Assembly: GCA_029448655.1 (NCBI GenBank)
Contig: JACCLO010000013.1
Span: forward strand, 1,550,001 to 1,614,000
Reading direction: 5' to 3'
Source: Wolfiporia cocos
Taxonomy: Eukaryota; Basidiomycota; Agaricomycetes; Polyporales; Phaeolaceae
Length of the DNA stretch: 64,000 nucleotides
The notes under the pieces were generated by a model. It saw only the letters and a list, made by a program, of their open reading frames with translations, made no database searches and had not been told where the DNA came from. The translations under genes were made by a program, and so were the position numbers. Shown here one piece after another: positions 10,092-18,303 of this stretch (position 1 is the first letter of the stretch; every line of letters starts with the position of its first letter).

Positions 10092-11817
10092 GCTTAGGAC
10101 ACTTGTTGAAATAGTGTCCCGTCTGCTTGCAGTAAGTGCAGACGGCGTTGGTGGTGTCGGCGGGGGCTTTGGCGGGCGCCTTTCCCTTGTCCTTTTTCTT
10201 TTCCGACTTCTTCGCAGAAGCGGAGGACGTTTCCTTCTTTTCGGCAGGTGCCGAGTCCTTCTTGCTGGCCTTCTCGAAGATCGAGCCCTTGATCTTGTCC
10301 GGATATGACGTTTGGTACATTTCCAGGGCGAAGTCGATCAGAGGTTCGATGTCGGTCGGGGCCTTGAAGAACGGAGTCTTGCCGAGGACGTTTAAGGTGT
10401 CCTTAACCTTTTCGGGGAGAGTCTCGGTGAATTCCCACACCAGAGTCTCGTTGGCGGTTTCGGAGAGCCGGCCGAGGGTGCGGAACCGTTCGCAGTAATT
10501 GAAATAGTTCGATTCTGCCAGTTCCTTGCCCTTCGTGCCGTAGTAGCCGCGAATTTCCTTCTTGGCTATCTCCTTATCCGTCATTTTCCCATATTGCACC
10601 ATTACGGATTTGGTGAAGTCCTCCCAGGTGCCGAGAGGTTCACCATTTCCTGCCTTCTTGATGAGAGGCGAGAAAAATTTGTATGCGTCCCCTGTGACGC
10701 GGAAGAGGGCCGTGGTGATACGGTCATGGTCATCGTAGACCCTGAGCGTACCGAAGTACAGGCCCATCTTTTCCACCCATTCCTGTGCAGTCACCTTTCC
10801 AGATGACCCAGAGAATTCGGGGGGAGGGGGGATTTTCAGGTTTTGGGGCAGACCTGGAATCTGCGGGGCGACGGCTGCTGCAGCAGCAGCTGCAGCTTGA
10901 GCGGCGGCAGCGGCCTCGGCTGCTCTGGCTTGAGCATGACCGGGGGCCGGTACCGGGTCTTCCGGAGGCGTGCGGACGCCGGGAGGGTTGGGAACGGAGG
11001 GATTCTTGCGGATCCTCCGGAGTTCCTCGTCAACCTTCTCCATGCGTTCTGCGAACGCATCCTCGAGGTCGTCCAGCCGGGACCGGTAGTCCTTTCGGAG
11101 CTGCTTCTCCATTTCGGAGAGCTTGGCGGTGTACTCCTGTCGGAGTTCCTTGCCGAGGTCCACCATAGTGGACAGCACCTCGTTGCGGACCGAATTGACC
11201 GCTTCGTGTAGCTCGTCTTGGGCCTTTTGTTCGATGGCCCTGGATTGCCCAACCAGGGAGTCGATTCTGCCATGGATTCGCTCCAGGCGAGCGTGCACCA
11301 TCCGACCGAGGGTGTTAGTGGTGTCGTGGGAGATGGCCGCACTTCGTTGTACGGCAGCGTCGATGATTGGCCCATGTAGGGACCCATCCACCTTGTGGTG
11401 TTCCTCCTCAGGGAGGTACGCCTTGAGGTTGTTCTCGATAGCGACATTAGTCTGTCGTGTCGGCCCCGAAAATTCCATTTCCAGGGTGGTGGCAGGCCCG
11501 ATAGGGCGAGTTCGACGAGCCGGTGGGTATCCGGCAATGGGGGACCCTGGGCGTGTACCCATGGGGTTGGTCGGAGATTCCCTTTGCGGGGGAACGAATT
11601 CGGCCATTTCTTCTTCTCCTTCCTCTTCCTCTTCTTCTTCTCCCTCGCTTAGGTGCTCCAGCGTCACCAGCTGCTGGGTTCCCGAGGGACCAGCTACCGG
11701 GGTCACCGGACCTTCTGAGCGGAGGCGCATCTTGCGGGGAGCGAGGGGGGTGCTGACGGAGGAGGTGGAGGACATTGTGAATCTGTTTGTGACGAATGTT
11801 AGTTTCCGGTTACTCAT
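9775..11817 (-). CDS. Gag protein with CCHC zinc knuckle (G2m)
   Basis: 680-residue Gag, the structural protein of the retrotransposon particle. Seen in order: a short N-terminal segment; a strongly acidic run (Glu-rich, residues about 58-75); a charged, probably coiled-coil region about 140-270; an alanine-rich linker about 300-330; a capsid-like helical domain about 345-480 (WVEKMGLYFG...WEDFTKSVMVQYG); a Lys/Ala-rich linker; and one CCHC knuckle (CTYCKQTGHYFNKC) about residue 560. The start is ATG 11817, with a second in-frame ATG 14 codons later. The first 101 nt upstream separate it from ORF0. The copy at 29988-32027 is nearly identical and also open, which supports real coding. Confidence 0.93.
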   Translation of the reverse strand: MSNRKLTFVTNRFTMSSTSSVSTPLAPRKMRLRSEGPVTPVAGPSGTQQLVTLEHLSEGEEEEEEEGEEEMAEFVPPQRESPTNPMGTRPGSPIAGYPPARRTRPIGPATTLEMEFSGPTRQTNVAIENNLKAYLPEEEHHKVDGSLHGPIIDAAVQRSAAISHDTTNTLGRMVHARLERIHGRIDSLVGQSRAIEQKAQDELHEAVNSVRNEVLSTMVDLGKELRQEYTAKLSEMEKQLRKDYRSRLDDLEDAFAERMEKVDEELRRIRKNPSVPNPPGVRTPPEDPVPAPGHAQARAAEAAAAAQAAAAAAAAVAPQIPGLPQNLKIPPPPEFSGSSGKVTAQEWVEKMGLYFGTLRVYDDHDRITTALFRVTGDAYKFFSPLIKKAGNGEPLGTWEDFTKSVMVQYGKMTDKEIAKKEIRGYYGTKGKELAESNYFNYCERFRTLGRLSETANETLVWEFTETLPEKVKDTLNVLGKTPFFKAPTDIEPLIDFALEMYQTSYPDKIKGSIFEKASKKDSAPAEKKETSSASAKKSEKKKDKGKAPAKAPADTTNAVCTYCKQTGHYFNKCPKLAADKAAGTFVPAAQRAEQQRAKDAAAASGKTTAAPSGSGKGQASGKKPYSAPPADGKTYRARYIWEEVTADSSSAGPSAPANNVATVGTLSVPLAPTTRLEDVL

Positions 11818-11918
11818 TGTCTTAGATTCTTAAGAAGGGATTGGTTTTGAAAGCTGCAACTTTCGTTATAGATCATACTCGCACTCTATTTCAGAGTTAA
11901 AAGATGATAGTATTTCTA

Positions 11919-12842
11919 CTATACAATCGCGAGTATATCCTCTTCTACCGAAGTAGTTGAGGGCCCTGCCACCTTGTCAGGTGGTGTTACACCGAAGGCA
12001 AAAGTAATTTGTAGCGCTACGCATTCTGCTACGATACGAGCCAAGTCCGTACGCCATTCCAAAAAGGAAATATTGCCGAGCTGTTTACAGTACTTTTTCA
12101 TAATTCTCCAGTCTCTATTGGTGATCCTCCCCCGTCTCGCTCTATCCTTTACGTTATCCACCAGATCCTCCAATTCTACTACCATAGTATGGAAACGCAT
12201 GTCGTTTTCCATATGGAAGCCTGGGTAATTAGGGGGGTGGTTGGCGAGAGGAGTGAGACGAGTGAGAGTGCCTTCTAGCATGGGAATAACTTGGTCGCAT
12301 GCTTGGAGAGGCTTCTTCTTCCCGAAGACGAGGGAAGGGTCGAGAATCTTGTGGTTGGCCGGAACGGGAGGTCCGGCCGCCGGGCTGGAGAGACGGAGGG
12401 CCAGTGAAGAAGCTGCTTGCTTGGCTTCCTTGGCGGCTTGTTTGGCGGCGATTCGCTTATTCAGCTTATCGCGAGCGAGCTTGAGCTTGTTGAGTTCGCG
12501 GAGTTCGATGAGATTTTCCATGGCGGTAATGGATTGCGCTAGCTTCTCTTCCTCTGTCCAGATACGCTTAGCGAGCGGAACTGGTTTGGGAGGTCGAGGA
12601 GCGGGTTTCCCAGCCTCAGCAATGTGCTTTGGCATGTGGACGGGAATCTCCCAAAGGTGGAGTTTCCCAGTGTAATCTTCCTTTACAGGAAGCGTGTAGG
12701 TGACTTCCTCTGCCCGAGGAATGTCGGCGGTGTCGATGCGGCTGAGAAGGGACCGCTTCGCCGGTTTGACGTAAGGGGCAGTGGAGGAGCCACGGGTGCG
12801 ATGGGTAACGCGGGGCATGATTCTAGAAAGTGCAGCCTTCAT
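11919..12842 (-). CDS. ORF0: conserved extra ORF upstream of gag, unknown function (G2m)
   Basis: 307 codons between the leader and gag. I do not recognise the protein. It is basic at the N-terminus, has a lysine/alanine/leucine-rich helical stretch about residues 95-150 (WTEEEKL...KEAKQ) that could form a coiled coil, and a second helical region about 205-275 (VVELEDLVDNVKDRARR) ending in an acidic tail. No CCHC, protease or membrane segment is seen. The copy at 28962-29885 is also uninterrupted and differs by only about a dozen residues, so the frame is probably under constraint or very young. Its place upstream of gag suggests a role early in the cycle or a second structural protein, but that is inference. 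Confidence 0.8.
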   Translation of the reverse strand: MKAALSRIMPRVTHRTRGSSTAPYVKPAKRSLLSRIDTADIPRAEEVTYTLPVKEDYTGKLHLWEIPVHMPKHIAEAGKPAPRPPKPVPLAKRIWTEEEKLAQSITAMENLIELRELNKLKLARDKLNKRIAAKQAAKEAKQAASSLALRLSSPAAGPPVPANHKILDPSLVFGKKKPLQACDQVIPMLEGTLTRLTPLANHPPNYPGFHMENDMRFHTMVVELEDLVDNVKDRARRGRITNRDWRIMKKYCKQLGNISFLEWRTDLARIVAECVALQITFAFGVTPPDKVAGPSTTSVEEDILAIV

Positions 12843-13863
12843 GAGAAACGAAGTTTCCCAGTGATACGTCCAAGAACAGGAATGAAAGGGATTATGTAAG
12901 GTAGGGTAGTGGACTCCTTTTCAGGAGCAAAGAAGGTGTACTACGGGGCATAATTACTCTTATGTTGCGCGCAAACCCTGTGCCGAGACGGCGCGGATAT
13001 TCGCATGACCCTAACGGTCAGAGGCGCCGACTCCAGGGGTAGAGTTGCTGACTGCCAGGCCGGTTCCTGGGTCAGATGATTGGGATTCGGATACACGACA
13101 CCGCCCCGGAGGGACGATGCCGGAAAGTGGCTGGGATTTTACATCCCTTAGCCTGTCCATGCTTCAACAATGAGGTTGCCGTCTGTAGCCACATGGGTGT
13201 CACATCAAGGCTAAAAAACCACTGTCGATCTAAGATCGCGAGACAGCAGCGCTCCACATCCCGAAGGAGTGGGCCACGCGCTTCTCTTCCAATGGGGCCC
13301 CAAATCCGTTTGACCCATGCTCGCACGCCGAGCTGCCCGGAGGACTTATGCTATTGGCTACCGCGAGTGACCTATGGCAGGGTGATTTTTTACGTCACCC
13401 CCCTCACTGCTTTTCCCATAACGGGTTCAAAGCAGGTCCCTTACGCCTGGGAGGCGGCTTTGGAAAATTCCCATGCCATCATAATGATGACCCTATGGAT
13501 AGTGATGGGGCGCTGAACAACGCTTGCCATGACAGGGGGTTGGGCGCACACAGGCAGACCGTCCCCTTTTCTCCACAGGCAGGTCTTAACCGCGCATAGT
13601 CCAAGCTTGTCAGCGAGGACCATGTCTCCTTGACCCTGGAGTCCGGGTTAGGTAGGCCTCCTGCCTAAAAAGGCGGTGTGGCTTCCCTGGTTGCCAATCC
13701 TCTGCCGAGGATGGCGATGTATCCCCCAGATCTCAACTATCACCCCAATCGCCTTGTCAGGCAGAAAGGGATGTGCGCAGCAACAAGTAATAGCCCCTGT
13801 AGGATAGAAACCCAGACCCAAGCGCAAGCGCAAGGGCGGGGGTAGGGGGGAGATTTGTTCTTA
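12843..13863 (-). other. 5' leader of G2m
   Basis: About 1.0 kb of GC-rich, CpG-rich, mostly non-coding sequence between the 5' LTR and ORF0, nearly identical to the leader of G2p (27942-28961). Short frames exist in both strands but none looks like a protein. The length and apparent conservation would suit packaging or translation signals (inference). Confidence 0.7.
13851..13861 (-). promoter_or_regulatory. Predicted self-primed primer-binding site (G2m)
   Basis: Read on the minus strand the 5' LTR ends TGTGTCA, then TA, then AGAACAAATCT. This is the same 11-nt site as in G2p, where it is exactly complementary to the predicted RNA 5' end. In the G2m 5' LTR the partner (13986-13996) is changed, leaving only 7 contiguous pairs. 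Confidence 0.7.
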
Positions 13864-14600
13864 TGACACAGACTAGACTGTGGGACTCACACTATAACCT
13901 AATAAGCGACTTGAAGGAGTTGCTGGAGGTTGGTGAGGAGGCTAGTGGGCGCAAGCAGAGATGATATGTAACTGTGCGAATGCAGAGAACAATATAAGGC
14001 TTATCCGCAGTGATAGCCCTACTTATATACATGCTTTGTTTGGTTACCGGTAAGGGAGCCAAACATGAAGGTGGTCTGTGCGCAGACATAACTAATATGG
14101 TTAAGTCGTAAACTACAATAGACCATGTGCGCCGGTAATGGCCGCACCAGTAAGATCGTTTGTTTGGACCGTAGGTCCATGTTGTGGAAGTGGCTGTAGC
14201 TACGTTAGTAAGCCATGCATGTGATTCTTATATACCGGTATCGGGATATGAGTAATCGTAAGGGCATTGGCATGTGATAACGAGCGGGCCGCTTATCCAA
14301 TTGTACTGACATAGCCCGGTACCGGGATATGAGTAAGGCGCGTGACACCGGAGGTTAGTCCGCTGAGGCATTGACGCGTACAAACGTGTTATGTACGTGT
14401 TGTTATGACAGGTGGACGTATACCGCGTTGTGTACGTGTTGTTATGACAGGTGGACGTATACCGCGTTGTGTACGTGTTGTTTGGTTGCGTGTACGTGTA
14501 GACGGGCGCTTAGCAGCGTAAACGTCTTCAAGGTTGTAGAAATACCAGATAAATAGGTAAAAATACGGGAAAAATAGTGGCATGTCCCAAATCTGTGACA
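13864..14600 (-). repeat. 5' LTR of G2m (737 bp)
   Basis: Matches the 3' LTR except at 13986-13996, where AGAACAATATA replaces AGAACAAATCT plus one base. It holds the same 39-bp tandem duplication (14392-14430, 14431-14469). The TATA-like sequence is the TTATATACATG near 14022-14032 on the plus strand, about 34 nt upstream of the predicted RNA start on the minus strand. Confidence 0.95.
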
Positions 14601-14605
14601 CATCT

Positions 14606-14783
14606 TAGCTGACAGATGGCAAAGAAAGAAGCATCAATACTTCGTCAAGTGGAAAGGCTATGCCACGGCCGACAACTCATGGGAAGACAAGGCAAACTTG
14701 GAGCATTCCAAGGAGCTGATAAAAGACTACCACAGGACGAGAGTCAGGACAACCCCGACACTCGAAAACAGGACAGTAATAGT
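14606..14783 (+). pseudogene. G1 pol, 3' part: rest of the chromodomain
   Basis: Directly after the CATCT duplication the pol frame of G1 resumes with YFVKWKGYATADNSWED and an acidic helix (LEHSKELIKDYH), the second and third parts of a chromodomain whose first strand (EYEVEAIL) ends at 4520. The frame agrees with the left part once G2m and one duplication are removed. Pol may run on beyond 14783, since the same frame stays open to 15393, so its exact end is unclear. Confidence 0.85.
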
Positions 14784-15902
14784 ATGTCGACGACTCGCCA
14801 CCAGCTCCCCCGCCGTACCACGACCCCTGGCGATGCAGATCGTCGAGAAGGCCGACCGCGAGGTACGCCACCAAGAAGGTACTCCCCCCAGCATCTACAG
14901 ATTAGACACGCCCTCCTCTGGTACAGGGCCGAGGGACCCTTTGCTGGCCGAACCGATGGCTGGTCGGCCCTCTTCGACATCGCGCAGGACCTCACCCACG
15001 TCTACAGCTCGTACCAGAACATCACCGAGGACCTCGTCCGAATGGAGGGGCAGATCAGAGCGCAGAGGGAGGGACTCGAGCTACTCACCGACAGACTTAT
15101 CGACCGATTGGCCGCCACTACGACGGCCCGACTACGACACGCGCTCAACAACTTCGAGGATCGCGAGCACGTTGCTCCCAGTTGACCCGAATACACACCG
15201 CGACCCGCCCGCTTTTTCACCCCCGACGAACGACGCCGAGTTGCAAGGCCGTTTGATTTTATGGAGGGCGATAGAGTATTATTTCCGTTGCTTACCGAGA
15301 CTCAGAGGGCCCGCCGAACAGGAGTTAGAGACCCGACGCCACGTATTTCTGGTATGGGAGGCAACGGGAGACGTGAACCACCTGCATGCCTGACGAGCCC
15401 TAGGGCTATCCCAGCGCGACAGCGAAGAGCGAATAGCACGCCGCCTATTCGACGATCTCCTTCAGTGCAGAGTATTACCCGCGAGGAGTTTGAGCGAGGT
15501 GCGAGGGAGCACGAACGAGACACCGCCTCCCTACCAACATGGGCCGCACGAAACCTCCACCGAGCCGCACACCACTGGAGGTACCAACATAACGAATACC
15601 TCCGCGATATCCCTTCCCTCCGGGTACCAGCGAGGCCCTCACCCGAGCAGCCGTGTCGACAATGTGGTTCTGCTAACCACTGGATCCTCGACTGCCCCGA
15701 TTATATTTGCCCGATTATATTTGCAGAACTTGTGGGCTCAATCAACCAGGTCATCGACAGAATGAATGCCGCCAACACTTCGTATGGCGAACTCCTACGA
15801 CCCCGTCCCTCAGCGGGAACGGCGACATCTACAACGAACAGGACGCCGAGGCACTCTGAAGAGGGGAACTTGGAAAATTCGTCGAGGCCGACGAATGCTT
15901 AG
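14784..15902 (+). pseudogene. G1 3' accessory ORF with zinc knuckle
   Basis: A second frame opens with ATG 14784 and overlaps the pol tail. It reads through a plausible helical segment (ALFDIAQDLTHVYSSYQNIT, then EGLELLTDRLIDRL) to a TGA at 15183-15185 that fits a former CGA codon, then continues in frame to TAG-side end at 15902. Near its end is a CCHC knuckle, CRQCGSANHWILDC (about 15656-15697). Between 15220 and 15393 another frame (ILWRAIEYYFRCLPRLRG) also looks protein-like, so indels may have occurred. The ORF lies between the chromodomain and the LTR, where retroviruses carry env, but I see no signal peptide or membrane segment. Function unknown; a Gag-like or nucleic-acid-binding role is inferred from the knuckle only. 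Confidence 0.55.
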
Positions 15903-15913
15903 GGAGGGGCTGA

Positions 15914-16793
15914 TGTTACGGTTATTTTGATTTTTCGAATATCGACAGAACTCACCACTGGGCGAATACGATACAGGGACTTGTTGCGCAACCAACTCCC
16001 CTGGCTACTCGTGACTCTACTGGGCGCATCCCCAGTTGTACTAGTCTATAGGGCGCGTTTCATCTTTGGCAGATCCAACTCTGCCACCGTTTCATGTTCA
16101 TCGTTTGTTAGCGGATAGATGGCGTTCAACCGCCATCATTCCTATCTATCATCTCAGGTATATCACTACATACCTATCAAACATTTGGTACTATAGCGTA
16201 GATAGTATCGGTGACATCTGGGATGGACTTGACCCCTGAAACCCAACGTAGTATATAAACTAATGTACCTACTGTCGAGGCTCTTCAGCTCGACCTTGTT
16301 GTACAAACAAGAAGTCTTATACTCGTTCTCAAACGTAGGAAACTACGCTCAGTATTTCTCGCTCGAGCAACCGAACAACTAAGTCCTCGAAGTGCACACT
16401 GACTTCTCGGACTTAGGCGAGTCTTATATTCTATTCGACTCGCACTTGAACAGATTATATCCTCTAACGCGTATTGGATATTATACGATCTCCTAGGAAC
16501 TTCATCTAGGACTTGAAGGCATCTAACGAGTATTTGCCTTGCATACGGCAACAAGCCTACGTGCAGAAGAACAATCTATATTCGCGACTCGAATATACGA
16601 ACGGGTATTCGACCCGTAACAGGCAGCGCTGCATCTGTTACTGGTGAAACAAGCCCTATATGCTAGTACAACTGGGGTTATGCCCAGTAGAGTCATGAGT
16701 AGCCAGGGGAGTTGGTTGTGCAACAAGTCCCTGTATCATATTCGCCCAATGGTGAGTTCTGTGGGTGTTCGAAAGTTAAAAGTAACTGTAACA
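15914..16793 (+). repeat. LTR-A: probable 3' LTR of G1, with long terminal inverted repeats
   Basis: Starts TGTTACGG right after a purine tract (AGGGAGGGGCTGA) and ends TGTAACA at 16793, 880 bp. A TATATAA box lies at about 16252 and is followed by the CTCTTCAGCTCGACCTTG block shared by all LTR-A copies in the window. Unusually, the first about 143 bp and the last about 143 bp are imperfect reverse complements of each other (roughly 88% by eye). The position after the purine tract argues for an LTR; the inverted ends are not explained by that. Confidence 0.7.
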
Positions 16794-16966
16794 GCTGCAG
16801 GTGCCATGTGAGATATAAGGTCTGGAACTGAGACTACTGTAAGCACATGACTGCTGTTCATTGACTCTTGTGCCACGTAAACCTCACATATTACCAATGG
16901 GAACCAGCAACCCTATGCCAACAGGATCTCCTGGATGTCTTGTGGCTGAGAGAGTTAGTGCGTGCC

Positions 16967-17488
16967 AATGTGCCTTATCTTGACAGCATCTAGTATTATG
17001 ATTTGATAACATCAATGCTGCTGGTCCCATAGTACCTGTTTGACATGATCTTTTCTGTAGAAATCCAAGGAATGATTTTCATGTCTTGATATAGTGAGAT
17101 AATATGAAGGCTTTAACCATCTGAAGAAATTCTCCAGAACACATTTCCTCAAAAGGTTCTTGTATGGTGATACAAAGTGTTTACAATGCAACTGTAACTT
17201 ATTAGGACATCATGTGAACAGACATGTCACGTTTGACGTGTGTGCCAGTCATACACCTGAAAAATCTGAGACCTCTGCTATGCTGTTTATATGGTCTGTA
17301 AATATTGCATGTATTTCACTTGGCAATGCTGCAATGCCACTCCCTTGATGGACCACGAACAGCCTCTGACAGCGGCATGTCATGGCATGTCAATGCCACT
17401 TAGTGTCTAATGCACAGATTTGGCAGTGACAGGACCTTAACCTAATCATTTTGTGGGACACATTTTGAACTGAGGTTGCCAGTCCCCA
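16967..17488 (+). repeat. Dispersed repeat R1, copy 1
   Basis: About 520 bp that recur at 51284-51813 in the same orientation, from the ACAGCATCTA block to GAGGTTGCCAGTCCCC. Nearly all differences I compared are CpG in copy 2 against TpG or CpA here. No coding frame is convincing. The element class is unknown. Confidence 0.8.
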
Positions 17489-17638
17489 TTACCAAGCTTA
17501 TTAGCTTGCCATACACATGTGTGCACCAAGCTAATAAGCTTGAATTATTGTCCTACCCGCATAAGGTAGACACCACTAGGAACCAGCACGTGTTACATAA
17601 GCAGAAAGCGTGTGCAACAATGAGACTTATTGCAATGG

Positions 17639-18063
17639 TGTCATGAACTGACATTGACATACTATATAACAATCTAAGACCCTCAACCCTCCATACCATG
17701 ATGACATTGATGGAGAGCACAGTCCCAGATGAGCACACCAAGTAGAAAGCAGTAAGTGGGAAAATGCCCCCAATGACAAATATGATCAGTCTGAGGTGTA
17801 AGCCTCAGATGGTGCTACTATATATACATGCAGAGACAGTGTAACTACTAGCTAAGTACTGGCCCTGAAGGGGCCCAAGCATAGTCACGTAATGAGCACG
17901 TCATCTACAGAGAGCACGTGACCTACAGCAGGGCAGGCTCTACTACTGGTAGTCCACACATACAACTATCTAAACAAGACACATGACCATGTATACACCA
18001 GTTTGCTGGTTCAAGACAGGAGAGGGGGGTAGTGTTTCCATGTCCCAGAATAAATCTGTGACA
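17639..18063 (-). repeat. Solo LTR related to the G2 LTR type
   Basis: 425 bp. Read on the minus strand it starts TGTCACAGATTTATTCTGGG, like the G2 LTR start, and ends in ...CATGACA. AATGG at 17634-17638 is repeated at 18064-18068. A TATA-like sequence (TATATATACATG on the plus strand, about 17819-17830) is in the right orientation. No internal region is attached. Confidence 0.65.
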
Positions 18064-18303
18064 AATGGCTCCAACTGTCAACTGGAGTATCTGTGCCAGA
18101 GAACACTAGTTGACATGATGCCTGACATATCCCAGGAACAACTTTAGAAAAGTTCAAAAACTTGATGGAGATATAAGCCCTTTTTGTTCTTGTGTTGATT
18201 AGTTATATCTCACTGATTCAAGTTAAATGCCGAAGTTTCTGATATTCGAGCAATCACTTTTGGCGGGCGCTTATACAGTCACGTGATCAATATTAGGATC
18301 TGA

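Larger units (their letters stand above)
4521..14600 (-). mobile_element. Complete Ty3/gypsy retrotransposon G2m, nested in G1
   Basis: A 10,080-bp element on the minus strand. LTRs of 738 bp (4521-5258) and 737 bp (13864-14600) begin TGTCACAG and end TGTGTCA when read on the minus strand. The 5-bp sequence CATCT at 4516-4520 is repeated at 14601-14605, so this is a clean target-site duplication. Removing the element and one CATCT restores an open chromodomain frame in G1. Order on the minus strand: 5' LTR, primer-binding site, long leader, ORF0, gag, pol, polypurine tract, 3' LTR. All three large frames are open. The two LTRs differ only by one indel and one adjacent substitution, so the insertion is fairly young. 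Confidence 0.95.

Noticed and set aside
14784..15902. Env-like gene of G1.
   Set aside because: No signal peptide, transmembrane segment or cleavage motif; a zinc knuckle instead.
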